Position numbers and translations under genes: made by a program | Assembly (NCBI RefSeq): GCF_009937955.1 | Contig: NZ_AP018439.1 | Location: 4,402,001-4,466,000, forward strand | Length of the DNA stretch: 64,000 nt | Direction of reading: 5' to 3' | Source of the DNA: Undibacterium sp. KW1 | Lineage (GTDB): Bacteria > Pseudomonadota > Gammaproteobacteria > Burkholderiales > Burkholderiaceae_D | The notes under the pieces: generated by a model | Databases searched by the model: none | What the model was told of the DNA's origin: nothing | Seen by the model: the letters and a program-made list of their open reading frames with translations, nothing else | In this document: one piece after another, positions 10,763-19,087 of the stretch | Numbering within the stretch: the stretch's first letter is position 1 | Layout: each line of letters starts with the position of its first letter

Positions 10763-10788
10763 GTAAGACATCCAAATTGGATGCTTAC
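10763..10788. promoter_or_regulatory. Inverted repeat at the start of the XRE regulator gene
   Basis: GTAAG(a)CATCC and GGATGCTTAC flank a central AAATT. The arms pair over 10 bp apart from one extra A in the left arm. The right arm includes the possible ATG at 10781 of the XRE gene and ends 5 bp before the ATG at 10793. This position suits an autoregulatory operator; binding is inferred. Confidence 0.45.
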
Positions 10789-10792
10789 AGGC

Positions 10793-11053
10793 ATGAAGAA
10801 ATCCAAAAACCTACTGTCGAGCAAAGAAATATTTGGCCGGAATCTGCGCCGTGCGCGTCGGCATAAAGAAATTTCGCAGGAAGATTTGGCGCTGAGATCA
10901 GACCTGAGCCGCAGTTATGTGAGTGGGGTCGAGCGTGGAATCCGTAATGTGTCAATCGACAACATGGATCTGCTAGCCCAGGCTTTGGGTATTCCTATTC
11001 GAGATCTTCTTGATCCCGATTTATTTGCATATGTAGACGACAAGCTGGAGTAA
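10793..11053 (+). CDS. XRE-family transcriptional regulator
   Basis: 86 aa from the ATG at 10793, which follows an ACAGG stretch; an in-frame ATG at 10781 is an alternative. An open frame further upstream lacks a plausible start. HTH_3 fold at about residues 13-70: GRNLRRARRHKEISQEDLA, then the recognition helix SRSYVSGVERGIRNVS. Size and form resemble small autoregulators such as restriction-modification control proteins, but no such system is adjacent. The palindrome at its start codon suggests autoregulation. Confidence 0.8.
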   Translation: MKKSKNLLSSKEIFGRNLRRARRHKEISQEDLALRSDLSRSYVSGVERGIRNVSIDNMDLLAQALGIPIRDLLDPDLFAYVDDKLE

Positions 11054-12007
11054 TTGTCAGATACGACGAGATTGGCATATGGCGGCATGATAACCGTGTG
11101 CGCCAGGCCAACATCGATGCCACAGAAAAATCCCAGCCCTACTGTCAGGCACCCAAACAATCATTGTGAGACTATTGCTTAAATATCAAGATTCTTAAGT
11201 AATTTGATATTATTTTGAAATAGCGTGAGCTTCACAACGCGGAACAGAAGTGCTGAGTTTGGGAAATTAGGTAGGTAAACGAATAACCAGTCCCCGTGGC
11301 TTTTCCTAAAGACTGTCACAAATTGCTTGGTGCGTAGCAGCGTGACACTGAACGATAGGGGCTGTAGGACTGCATTTAAATTGTGGCACGGCTTGATCAA
11401 AAATGACTATGGCGTATCGAGAGTCGGACAGTGACAATAGAGCGATTCCCAGACCATGAACATAGTTCTAAGCTTAATATGACTTCCCGTCGATGTTCGA
11501 ATTCGTCCGCAGGTCAATCCAAGTCAACCAGCTTTGCGTCAGAAAGGATAAATCATTTCAATACTTGGAGGTGGCTACTTTTATGAGGATACGCAGCTGC
11601 ACTGGAAGGAAAAAAGTAAGCTCTAATGAATGAATTCTGGTGCACTGCCTAATTCTATTAGGTGACAAATTCTAACAACCACGGTGGTCAATATCTTTCT
11701 AATCTTTGGAAATTAAAGACCTGGTCAATGCTAAACAGAATGACTGCTCAAGCTTCAATGGATTGAATGGTCAGACCAACGCGGCACATGCACAACAATA
11801 GGTAAAAGCCCTGCTAAGTCAGTTGCTGCGCGTGTCTGGTGATGAATGGGACTGTATGAGATCCTTTAAATTTAGCAGGAAATCAACCACCACTTCCGAT
11901 ATGTGATAATTATCGGAAGTTAGCTTATTGCTGCTATCATGAATTATTCTCATCCAGAATTCCATAATATGGTCTCTCTTCAAGTTAAGTGTAAGTGATC
12001 AAACAAG
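11054..12007. other. About 950-bp region without a supportable gene
   Basis: No convincing coding frame; short open frames here lack ribosome sites and family signals. 11060-11160 on the minus strand reads FFCGIDVGLAHTV, faintly like the start of an IS110-type transposase, too short to call. A perfect 10-bp inverted repeat lies at 11892-11920. Confidence 0.45.
11892..11920. promoter_or_regulatory. Perfect inverted repeat upstream of the 133-aa gene
   Basis: ACTTCCGATA and TATCGGAAGT, perfect 10-bp arms with a 9-nt loop, ending 87 bp before the ATG at 12008. It has no following T-run, so an operator or mRNA hairpin fits better than a terminator. Confidence 0.4.
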
Positions 12008-12409
12008 ATGAAAATAGAAAGCACTAGCCAGTTAGCAAATATTATCCGCACTCAAATTGACTCGATGCGCAAAGCCATCAAGACACCGCATGCGAGCAGT
12101 CTCAGCTCAAAAAAAGAAACAACAAAAACAAAAAAAATATCGTCCACAAAAGAAAAAAAAGACTTGGGAAATTTGATTGTTCAAAGAGTTGCGGGGATAC
12201 CGGTGGAGGATCCACAGAGGCGCAGGAAGGCTTTCCGTGTTTTTTTAGAGTCCGTTCTACTGGATGAACTCGGGGACAGGCTGATTGCCGATCCCCGTTT
12301 TTTTCGTATGGTAGAAGATATTCAAAATCAGATGCAGGCAGACCAGGAACTGGCACCAGTCATTGAACAAGCAATAGACTTGCTGCTGACTCCTTCGTCG
12401 TCATCGTAA
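12008..12409 (+). CDS. Hypothetical protein with basic Lys/Ser/Thr-rich N-terminal half
   Basis: 133 aa. Residues 30-55 are a low-complexity KETTKTKK-type basic stretch. Residues 65-128 are predicted helical (RRKAFRVFLESVLLDELG, then VIEQAIDLLL) and look like a small folded domain. I do not recognise a family. It is convergent with the last gene of the flagellar cluster and next to it, so a link with that system (chaperone, regulator or substrate) is possible but unsupported. No strong ribosome site precedes the ATG. Confidence 0.6.
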   Translation: MKIESTSQLANIIRTQIDSMRKAIKTPHASSLSSKKETTKTKKISSTKEKKDLGNLIVQRVAGIPVEDPQRRRKAFRVFLESVLLDELGDRLIADPRFFRMVEDIQNQMQADQELAPVIEQAIDLLLTPSSSS

Positions 12410-12448
12410 AAAACGAAAGCATACTGCAATCGGCTGTTTGTATGCTTT
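12408..12448 (-). terminator. Rho-independent terminator closing the flagellar cluster
   Basis: On the minus strand, arms AAAGCATAC (12448-12440) and GTATGCTTT (12424-12416) are followed by C-G-T6. It lies just past the stop of the TPR gene and marks the end of the 22-kb flagellar run. Confidence 0.65.
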
Positions 12449-12461
12449 GCACATACCCACC

Positions 12462-13661
12462 TCAAACTACCCTTAACATGTGGTTTTCAATTCTGAAACG
12501 ATTTTTCATCAGGCGTTGTGCTAGTCGTTTGATTGCTTCTGCATCGTTTGCTTCCCCAGATAAAATAGCTTTTGCATAAGGTGCTGAAAAATTGGCTTTA
12601 TCTAAGCGCAAAGCCAATTCTATATGCAGTTCGGCCTTTTCTACTTGGTTTTGCATCGCCGCGATTACAGCGATAGCTCCATGGCTCTCACTGAAGTTGC
12701 GGTCAAGGGCTAACGCAGTCTCAAACTCGGCATTCGCCGCATGCAAATCCCGTTGAATAAAATAGAGCCAGCCCAAGCCTAAATGCGTGCCTATGTGCTC
12801 AGGCATATAAGCAACAGCATTCTGTAAATAGGACAATGCCTGCTCTATTTTCATGTCATACATTTCAGTAAAACCCAAAAGTGAAAAAATTCGTCCATCA
12901 GTCGAATTCTTCGTCAATGCTCTCAATAAGCACTTGCGGGACAGGTCCGTATTTTTTTGCGCCAACGCTACTGTCGCATTTGCAACCAGGGCTTCGACCT
13001 GTTCAGAGTCTGTTAATAACGCTTGCTTTGCCCAGATGGCAGCCAACTCCATATTCCCCAAATCAACCGCAATCAAACTAGCAACGCCAGCAGCTTGATC
13101 CGAGAGACGATTTAGCTTTTGCTGTCGCAATACATACTCAAGCGCTTCTTCCAGTCTGAGGGATCTGTGCATGCACCTGAGCCACAACACCTGATGTTGG
13201 CTGATATCTTGGATAGTATGTCCAGTATCATTAACTACATTGCCGAGCTGTTCTAATGCTCCAGCAAAGTCATTTTGCTGAAAATATATATAAGCAAGGT
13301 TATGGATGATTGCAGGATTTGGCCCATGCATTTCTTGAAGGCTGATCAGTACGGCCTTAGCTTCTTTGAAACGCCCTTGAGCAAGATATAAATTGCTGGC
13401 ACGAAATTGCCAGCCAACAGTGTCGATTTGCTTGGACTGCGCGTAAGTGAGGAATTGTTCTGCTTTTGTGAACAATGCAGCCTGCAATGCTGTTTCAAAC
13501 GCGTCTACCAGCAAAACATTATTGTCTGGATCACTGCTCAAGTACGATTCTAGCCGAGCGACTCTGGCACCGAGTTCTTGTTGTCGTATTGTTTGCACTT
13601 CGGTTAATACATTTTGAGAAATCAAGGTATTCTCCAGCGAGGTCGTTTTTTTGGTCATCAT
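12462..13661 (-). CDS. TPR-repeat protein at the end of the flagellar cluster
   Basis: 399 aa. Residues about 60-370 are a series of 34-residue tetratricopeptide-like helices with small residues in register (e.g. NLAYIYFQQNDFAGALEQL, and LGLGWLYFIQRDLHAANAEF). No signal peptide. TPR proteins are assembly scaffolds or chaperones, and type III-type export systems use TPR chaperones. As last gene of the cluster, followed by a terminator, it may act as an export chaperone or scaffold for this system; that is inference from position. The second methionine (MTKK) is an equally good start. Confidence 0.7.
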   Translation of the reverse strand: MMTKKTTSLENTLISQNVLTEVQTIRQQELGARVARLESYLSSDPDNNVLLVDAFETALQAALFTKAEQFLTYAQSKQIDTVGWQFRASNLYLAQGRFKEAKAVLISLQEMHGPNPAIIHNLAYIYFQQNDFAGALEQLGNVVNDTGHTIQDISQHQVLWLRCMHRSLRLEEALEYVLRQQKLNRLSDQAAGVASLIAVDLGNMELAAIWAKQALLTDSEQVEALVANATVALAQKNTDLSRKCLLRALTKNSTDGRIFSLLGFTEMYDMKIEQALSYLQNAVAYMPEHIGTHLGLGWLYFIQRDLHAANAEFETALALDRNFSESHGAIAVIAAMQNQVEKAELHIELALRLDKANFSAPYAKAILSGEANDAEAIKRLAQRLMKNRFRIENHMLRVV

Positions 13662-13735
13662 CTATTTCTTTCGTTTCCCTTGCCGGGAAGTTTGTATTTT
13701 CACATTCTATTGCTTGCACTGACATGGCGATCCGT

Positions 13736-14521
13736 TTAACAGGCCAAGTCAAAATCCCGCTGCATGGTTAACAACCGCTTAAGGTTTTTCAAGGCGGAAT
13801 GGTGAATTTGCGAAACGCGTCCCTTGCTTACATTCATTATTTCTGCGATTTCTTCAAAGGGTGTACTTTGCAGGTAATGATATCGCACAACTTTTTGTTC
13901 TTGTCTCGACAACTGCTCTACAAGAGAACGAATTTGCCCTTGCAATTGTTTCAATTCCAAACTTTCATAGACTGGTGGAAGCTGAGATGTGAGCCCCTCA
14001 TTGCTTACCATACCACTGTCGTCGAGCAGCCAGGAGAGTGCCAAACCAAGGCCAACCTCGGCCAAGCGACGAAAAATCTGTTCACTATCATGCGGATTTG
14101 CACCATCTGCCAGTAAGGCTATTTCCTTACTAGCTGCCATCCGTTGAGCATTAAGGCGTTGGCGCACGCTGATTTGTTGATGTTTTTCGGAATGAACTTC
14201 CATGCTGTTAAGGATGGCACCGCGCATTCTTGGTCCGGCAAAACTGGAAAATTTTGTTCCGGCTCCGACATTAAATCTATCCATCGCATCCAGCATGCCG
14301 ACCAAAGCGATTTGATAGTATTCGGCAAACTCCACATCATTCCCATAGCGTTTGACATACATAGATGCAGCGACTGTCTTGGCATACGGCATGTAAATGT
14401 CAATAAGCTGCTCTCTGGCAGCAAAGTCTGAGTTTGTTTTCCACTTCGCCCATAACACTGCTTCGGAATCCTCAGAGTCCGCTCCTTGTATCAACACATC
14501 GAGATTAGCAGTGCCTGCCAT
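13736..14521 (-). CDS. fliA: Flagellar-type sigma factor (sigma-28, FliA-like)
   Basis: About 261 aa from the ATG at 14521; an in-frame TTG at 14560 would overlap fliP. Region 2 is visible (LIDIYMPYAKTVA, YQIALVGMLDAMDRF, FSSFAGPRMRGAILN), and region 4 ends in a helix-turn-helix (FEEIAEIMNVSKGRVSQIHHSALKNLKRLL). This is the group-3 sigma-28 architecture, which directs RNA polymerase to late flagellar or co-regulated promoters. No anti-sigma flgM lies nearby. The filament genes such a factor usually controls are absent from this window, so its targets are elsewhere or different. Confidence 0.85.
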   Translation of the reverse strand: MAGTANLDVLIQGADSEDSEAVLWAKWKTNSDFAAREQLIDIYMPYAKTVAASMYVKRYGNDVEFAEYYQIALVGMLDAMDRFNVGAGTKFSSFAGPRMRGAILNSMEVHSEKHQQISVRQRLNAQRMAASKEIALLADGANPHDSEQIFRRLAEVGLGLALSWLLDDSGMVSNEGLTSQLPPVYESLELKQLQGQIRSLVEQLSRQEQKVVRYHYLQSTPFEEIAEIMNVSKGRVSQIHHSALKNLKRLLTMQRDFDLAC

Positions 14522-14543
14522 TACGTGAGCAGTGAATGGAACG

Positions 14544-15473
14544 TTAATGGAAAGAACCAACCAGTGCTTTTAATACCAGGCTCCAGCCATCAATCAATAC
14601 AAACATGAGTATCTTTAAAGGCAAAGCAATCGAGATCGGTGGCATCATCATCATCCCCAACGCCATCAAGATGCTCGACACTACCAAATCGATCAATAAA
14701 AAAGGCAGAAAAATAACAAAACCGATTTGAAATGCTGCTCTAAGCTCTGAAAGCATAAAAGCCGGTATCAGCTGTAAATTGCTTATATCGTCCATGGTTT
14801 CAGGTGCCTTGGACTTTGATAATTCCACCATCAATGCCAAATCCTGTTCCCGAGTTTGTCGGACCATGAATTCGCGCATGGGCACACTAGTTTTTTCAAA
14901 AGCCACTTCTGCATTCATCTTGCCGGACATGAAAGGCTGAAAAGCCTGGTCATTGATGGTTTGCATAGTCGGTGCCATGGTAAACAATGTCATGAATAAA
15001 GCCAGACCTATCATGGCAGAATTAGGAGGTGTTTCTTGCATCCCGATCGCGTGACGCAACATCGACAGGACGATAATGATACGTAAAAAAGCCGTCATGG
15101 AAACCAAGATAGCAGGCAAGACCGCCAATACCGTCAGACCTAAAATAACGCGCAGGGCCTGATTTGTATCGCCAGCAGCGAGGATGGATGGTTTTAATTT
15201 GTTCGACAGCGATTCATCCGGTGAAGCGATGGTAGTGACAGTTTTTACCGCGCTGGTAGCAGCAGGTTTAACCGCTGGCAAAGCCTCGACTTTTTCCTTG
15301 ATCTCTTCTTTGTTTTGCTCTGTTGCTGGAGTCGTCGTTTCGGATGTACTTTGAGTCACAAAAGCTTCTAAAGCGGCATCTCGCGCGTGCGCTGGAGATA
15401 TAAAGCTGAACCAGAAAAAAAATTGCAGGCAGCAGCAAAATAAAAAGCGGTGGATCGACATTTTAATGCTCAT
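14544..15473 (-). CDS. fliP: Flagellar export gate protein FliP
   Basis: About 310 aa from the methionine (MSIKMSIHRF) at residue 16 of the longest open frame. Signal peptide followed by AHA. A long acidic/Ala-rich linker (residues 35-95) precedes the conserved FliP core: a helical hairpin with FLRIIIVLSMLRHAIGMQETPPN, the conserved GLALFMTLFTMAPT, a periplasmic segment, and C-terminal FQIGFVIFLPFLLIDLVVSSILMALGMMMM. FliP, FliQ and FliR form the export gate. Together with fliO it forms the end of the operon opposite fliQR. Confidence 0.93.
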   Translation of the reverse strand: MSIKMSIHRFLFCCCLQFFFWFSFISPAHARDAALEAFVTQSTSETTTPATEQNKEEIKEKVEALPAVKPAATSAVKTVTTIASPDESLSNKLKPSILAAGDTNQALRVILGLTVLAVLPAILVSMTAFLRIIIVLSMLRHAIGMQETPPNSAMIGLALFMTLFTMAPTMQTINDQAFQPFMSGKMNAEVAFEKTSVPMREFMVRQTREQDLALMVELSKSKAPETMDDISNLQLIPAFMLSELRAAFQIGFVIFLPFLLIDLVVSSILMALGMMMMPPISIALPLKILMFVLIDGWSLVLKALVGSFH

Positions 15474-15474
15474 A

Positions 15475-16047
15475 TTATGTCTGTCCGTTTTGTTGAGGTG
15501 GAAATTCAGCCTCTGCATTAACGTCAGATAGGGTTGGCAAATCCATTTTCTTTTTGTCGAGTACAGTTACCTGATTATCTGAACAGGCGATGAGCAATTC
15601 ATCACCATTCCAGCTAATCAGATGGATACTGGCTTTTGCCGTTAACATGAGTTGCTTCTTTATTTTCAATTCTGAATTGGTGCTTTTCTTATCCAGCCCT
15701 GGAAGTCCCACACCTAAATTGAATGTACCTGATTTAAATTTAATGACGATATAGGCGAAAGCGAGAATCAAGGCAAGCACTGTGATCAGCCAGGCAGATG
15801 AAATATCATCTGTTTTACCTTTCCCATTGTCGCGGATCACAGGGATATTCGCCGACAACTGCATTGGCGAATCAGAGGCTGCCAATTTAGCCAGCGAAGC
15901 TGATGGAATCGATGCGGCAGTTGCAATTTGCACAGCAGGCATACTCACTCCCGCTGCTGTCTGCGACTTTGCGTTTACACACCACATCAAGAGGCTAAGG
16001 ACGCATAAGCTGCCAGCTTGACGAGAAAATTTCAAAAATGAATTCAC
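15475..16047 (-). CDS. fliO: Flagellar biosynthesis protein FliO
   Basis: 190 aa. N-terminal hydrophobic signal (SLCVLSLLMWCVNA), a periplasmic-type linker, a single membrane helix at about residues 84-103 (AWLITVLALILAFAYIVIKF) and a cytosolic domain with the LIAC-type beta strands of FliO. FliO helps FliP assemble. Located between fliN and fliP as in most flagellar operons. Confidence 0.85.
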   Translation of the reverse strand: MNSFLKFSRQAGSLCVLSLLMWCVNAKSQTAAGVSMPAVQIATAASIPSASLAKLAASDSPMQLSANIPVIRDNGKGKTDDISSAWLITVLALILAFAYIVIKFKSGTFNLGVGLPGLDKKSTNSELKIKKQLMLTAKASIHLISWNGDELLIACSDNQVTVLDKKKMDLPTLSDVNAEAEFPPQQNGQT

Positions 16048-16068
16048 GATAATTGCCTGGTACTAAGG

Positions 16069-16452
16069 TCAGGCTTTCAAGGGAACAGGTAATTCAGAAA
16101 TCTGAATTGCGAATTGCCCGTCCACTGCGACCAGATTGCCCCTGGCAACAGTATGTCCTTCCAGAACCAGATCAATTGCCTGCTCTACATCAGTACCTAG
16201 CGTGACGATCTGATGCTGCTTCAAGGCTAATAATTCGCCCACGGTCATTTCAACCTCGCCGACATAGACCTGCAATCTTGCCTTTACTGTGTGCAATGGA
16301 TTGATTGTCGTCATTATTGGTGCAGACTTATTTGCGGCAGCCTGGTCTTGTGTATCAAGCTCTGGCAATTTGATCATTTGAATTTCAACTGCGTCTTGTG
16401 CGGTCGTTGGTGTTCCAGAACTGGATACAGAGGCTTCAGGATGTTGGTTCAT
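16069..16452 (-). CDS. fliN: Flagellar motor switch protein FliN
   Basis: 127 aa. C-terminal SpoA domain at about residues 55-122: VKARLQVYVGEVEMTVGELLAL, then AIDLVLEGHTVARGNLVAVDGQFAIQI. It forms the base of the C-ring with FliM and also serves as a docking site for export cargo with FliH. The N-terminal 50 residues are a variable Thr/Gln/Ala tail. 93 bp downstream of the FliM-like gene. Confidence 0.9.
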   Translation of the reverse strand: MNQHPEASVSSSGTPTTAQDAVEIQMIKLPELDTQDQAAANKSAPIMTTINPLHTVKARLQVYVGEVEMTVGELLALKQHQIVTLGTDVEQAIDLVLEGHTVARGNLVAVDGQFAIQISELPVPLKA

Positions 16453-16545
16453 ATTTCATTCATTTCTTAAATACTGCAAAAGAGCAAACGCAAGCTTGGG
16501 TGGTATCTAAATAGCTAATGACATCACCATAGAAAGCAACCAATG

Positions 16546-17415
16546 TCAGGCCTTTATTGCAGAAGATGGTGCCAATACTTCTATCGCTTTTTTAGTCGCC
16601 CTTGTCCCTAAGAATGCCAGGCAAAGCGCTTCGCCGCTGGCGAATTTGACTTGTAAAGGTTGTTCCAGTCCATGTGGTAATGGAATTACATCGCCCACTT
16701 GTATCTGCTGTAAATTACCGAGTTCAATGTCACATGAACTGAGCTCGACGCGGACACGTACTTTTTTATGCTGAACAGCTTGTGCAATCGATAGTAACTT
16801 GCTTGTCGGTGCAGTACGCAACAATCTACGCTTGTTTTCATCCTCTGCTAATACATCTGGCCCCAGCAAATGCTCAACGCAGGCTTGATTCAGTACCAAC
16901 ACCAGTTTCACGCCGCACCATTGGATTTCCAGTTGCACAGCACCTGACCATGCCTTGAACAGATTTTGTGGCGGCACACCGGCTGAAATATCGATTTGCG
17001 CGGGCGACAGCAAATCAGTCAATTTGCCCAGGTATTCTTCCCAGGCTTGGCTTGCCACACTTTTGCCAATAACTCCCTTAGAATTGGAGGAGATTGATGC
17101 AGACCCGCTTGCAGTAAACATGGCGTGTTGAAGATGTTCAAGATGCCGCGAAGGGATTTGCATCCAAAATGTTTGTGCCCCCGCTCCGGACACCTGTCGC
17201 CAGTCAGCAAGTATTTCTTGCTTTCGTGGCGATGCTGAAGCGAGCGCGGCCTGGGTCAAATGGTTTTCGCCATTCGCCAGCCAATCCTTACTCCATTCAG
17301 CATTGACTGCATCAATCTTTTTGCAAATCAAATCCAATTGCCCTACAGCCCACCAGCGCGTCTTGTACAGTTCGCCAGGCGCTACGATTTGAGATTTAGC
17401 ATTGACTTCAGACAC
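16546..17415 (-). CDS. Divergent FliM/SctQ-like C-ring protein
   Basis: 289 aa, in the fliM position between flgE and fliN. Residues about 235-282 (QVGDVIPLPHGLEQPLQVKF and on) are a SpoA domain. The rest shows little of the usual FliM middle domain. The N-terminal EIDALL-type motif that binds phospho-CheY is absent: the protein starts MSEVNAKSQIVAPGEL. This is closer to what is seen in injectisome SctQ proteins. A C-ring role is inferred from the SpoA domain and position; coupling to chemotaxis looks unlikely. Confidence 0.7.
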   Translation of the reverse strand: MSEVNAKSQIVAPGELYKTRWWAVGQLDLICKKIDAVNAEWSKDWLANGENHLTQAALASASPRKQEILADWRQVSGAGAQTFWMQIPSRHLEHLQHAMFTASGSASISSNSKGVIGKSVASQAWEEYLGKLTDLLSPAQIDISAGVPPQNLFKAWSGAVQLEIQWCGVKLVLVLNQACVEHLLGPDVLAEDENKRRLLRTAPTSKLLSIAQAVQHKKVRVRVELSSCDIELGNLQQIQVGDVIPLPHGLEQPLQVKFASGEALCLAFLGTRATKKAIEVLAPSSAIKA

Positions 17416-17417
17416 TA

Positions 17418-18617
17418 CTATTTACCCTTCATTGCAAACAATTCTTGCAGCATTTCGTTTGCAGTTGTAATAATTTGTGATGAGGCTTGATAACCACGTT
17501 GCATGATCACAAGGTCACTAAATTCTTGTGAAAGATCGACGTTTGATATTTCTACAAAGCCTGATTTGACACTACCAAAACCGTTTTCGCCAGCATTGCC
17601 AGAGTGCCAGGCCGTAGGATCCGTTGAATCGAACTGATTGCCGCCCACTGCCTGGACAGCATCCACAGTATCAAACCGGCTCAATGCAAGGCGATTGCCC
17701 TTGCTGGTTTGCCCATTTGAATAAGCCATGACCAATACCCCGTTTGCATCAAAACTTGCACCGGTCAAACTGCCTGCAGAAAAACCGTCTTGCGTATTGA
17801 ATGCCAAAGGTGTCAAATTGCCGTTGGTAGGCGTCGTAGTGTTAGCTGCAAATGAAGTCACGTCAGTACTGAAATCTAACGTAAGTGGAGTGCTGGTGAG
17901 GCCTGCAGGCGCGAAATTGATAACCACTTTTGAACTAGCAAAAACAGTTTTACCATTCAAAAATACAATAGCACCTGTGCCAACAGAAACACCATTTTCT
18001 GAAATATCAACCGACCAATTATCTGTGCTTGTTTTTGTCAACTTGGTCGTCAAGTTGTGCTCACCACCCACACTATCAATGACCTTGACAGAACCTACGC
18101 TGACTGTAGTACTGTTGATATCCACATTGCCCTTAAAAGTAACAGTTGTGGTTGCCTTGGAATTGGAAGAGCGTGTGCCGTTGACTGTAATTTCAGCCAG
18201 TGCGCCATTTGCATCTCGGCCCATTACTTTGCTACCGTCAAGGCGATTGACCAATACGCCGCTGGAGTTGAATTCAAACTGGCCCGCACGTGTATAGTGC
18301 AACTTGCCATTAGCATCTTTCAAAGTAAACAGACCTTCGCCATCCACTGCCAGATCCAGCGTATTACCAGTTTGCCTGAGCTCGCCTTGCTTGAAGTTCA
18401 GCGTAGTTCCACCTGTCACAAGGCCATGACCGCTAGAGCCAAAAGTACCTTTTGAAGTACCGCTCTGGTCACCATTGGCATAGAACATATCACCAAACTG
18501 TATGCTGGAGCTTTTAAAGCCAGGGGTGTTGATGTTGGCCGTATTATTTGCAATCACCTTCAAGCCACGGGAGTAACCTTGCAAACCACTCATACCAATG
18601 TAGATAGAATCAAGCAT
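17418..18617 (-). CDS. flgE: Flagellar hook protein FlgE
   Basis: 399 aa. N-terminal rod/hook motif (MLDSIYIGMSGLQGYSRGLK, then IANNTANINTPGFKSS) and C-terminal coiled segment (ISNVDLSQEFSDLVIMQRGY), which pack together in the hook tube. Between them is a Thr/Ser/Val-rich beta domain. Length is normal for FlgE. Its presence means the system can build a hook, although no filament genes are in the window. Confidence 0.92.
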   Translation of the reverse strand: MLDSIYIGMSGLQGYSRGLKVIANNTANINTPGFKSSSIQFGDMFYANGDQSGTSKGTFGSSGHGLVTGGTTLNFKQGELRQTGNTLDLAVDGEGLFTLKDANGKLHYTRAGQFEFNSSGVLVNRLDGSKVMGRDANGALAEITVNGTRSSNSKATTTVTFKGNVDINSTTVSVGSVKVIDSVGGEHNLTTKLTKTSTDNWSVDISENGVSVGTGAIVFLNGKTVFASSKVVINFAPAGLTSTPLTLDFSTDVTSFAANTTTPTNGNLTPLAFNTQDGFSAGSLTGASFDANGVLVMAYSNGQTSKGNRLALSRFDTVDAVQAVGGNQFDSTDPTAWHSGNAGENGFGSVKSGFVEISNVDLSQEFSDLVIMQRGYQASSQIITTANEMLQELFAMKGK

Positions 18618-18679
18618 AATTTTTCCTTCTTTAATTTCGAATTATTTTAACTTTGCAAAACGTACCCGCGCATCAGCAA

Positions 18680-19087
18680 TCAGCGTACGTTAATGATTTG
18701 ATCAAGCCCGATATTGTCTATCTTCAATCCACCCGTGGTAGTCAAAGTCAACATTGGAGAATCACCACTGAGTGACAATCCAGCGACAACGCCTGTCAAA
18801 GTCCCGGTTTGTGTCGCAATATCCACGGTACGACCAATCAAACCGACCGATTGCAGAGACGCCTGGTTATTAATCAGGTGTTCGATATTTGTATTTAATT
18901 GCTGAGTCTGCTGCAAAGTGGTGAACTGCGCCATTTGTGCCATGAACTGTTGATTGTCCATGGGTTTCATAGGGTCTTGATAGTTAAGCTGAGTCAGCAA
19001 AATTTTCAAGAAATCCTGGATTCCCAGATTATTTGCTTGCAGGTTATTGGTAGCAGATGATGCGCTACCTACGGAACTGATGGCCAT
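18680..19087 (-). CDS. flgD: Flagellar hook-capping protein FlgD, short form
   Basis: 135 aa. Residues 20-75 are the FlgD N-terminal signature (IQDFLKILLTQLNYQDPMKP, then QQFMAQMAQFTTLQQTQQLN). Only a short beta region follows; the usual FlgD_ig domain of proteins around 220 aa is missing. The gene is intact, not visibly truncated by mutation. It starts 19 nt inside the end of fliK. It caps the growing hook. Confidence 0.88.
   Translation of the reverse strand: MAISSVGSASSATNNLQANNLGIQDFLKILLTQLNYQDPMKPMDNQQFMAQMAQFTTLQQTQQLNTNIEHLINNQASLQSVGLIGRTVDIATQTGTLTGVVAGLSLSGDSPMLTLTTTGGLKIDNIGLDQIINVR

Noticed and set aside
10915-11160. Minus-strand frame resembling an IS110 transposase start
   Set aside because: Only about a dozen residues look similar, the frame overlaps the XRE gene and there are no element ends.
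11179-11400. 73-aa minus-strand open frame
   Set aside because: No ribosome site, no recognisable domain, low-quality composition in an AT-rich gap.
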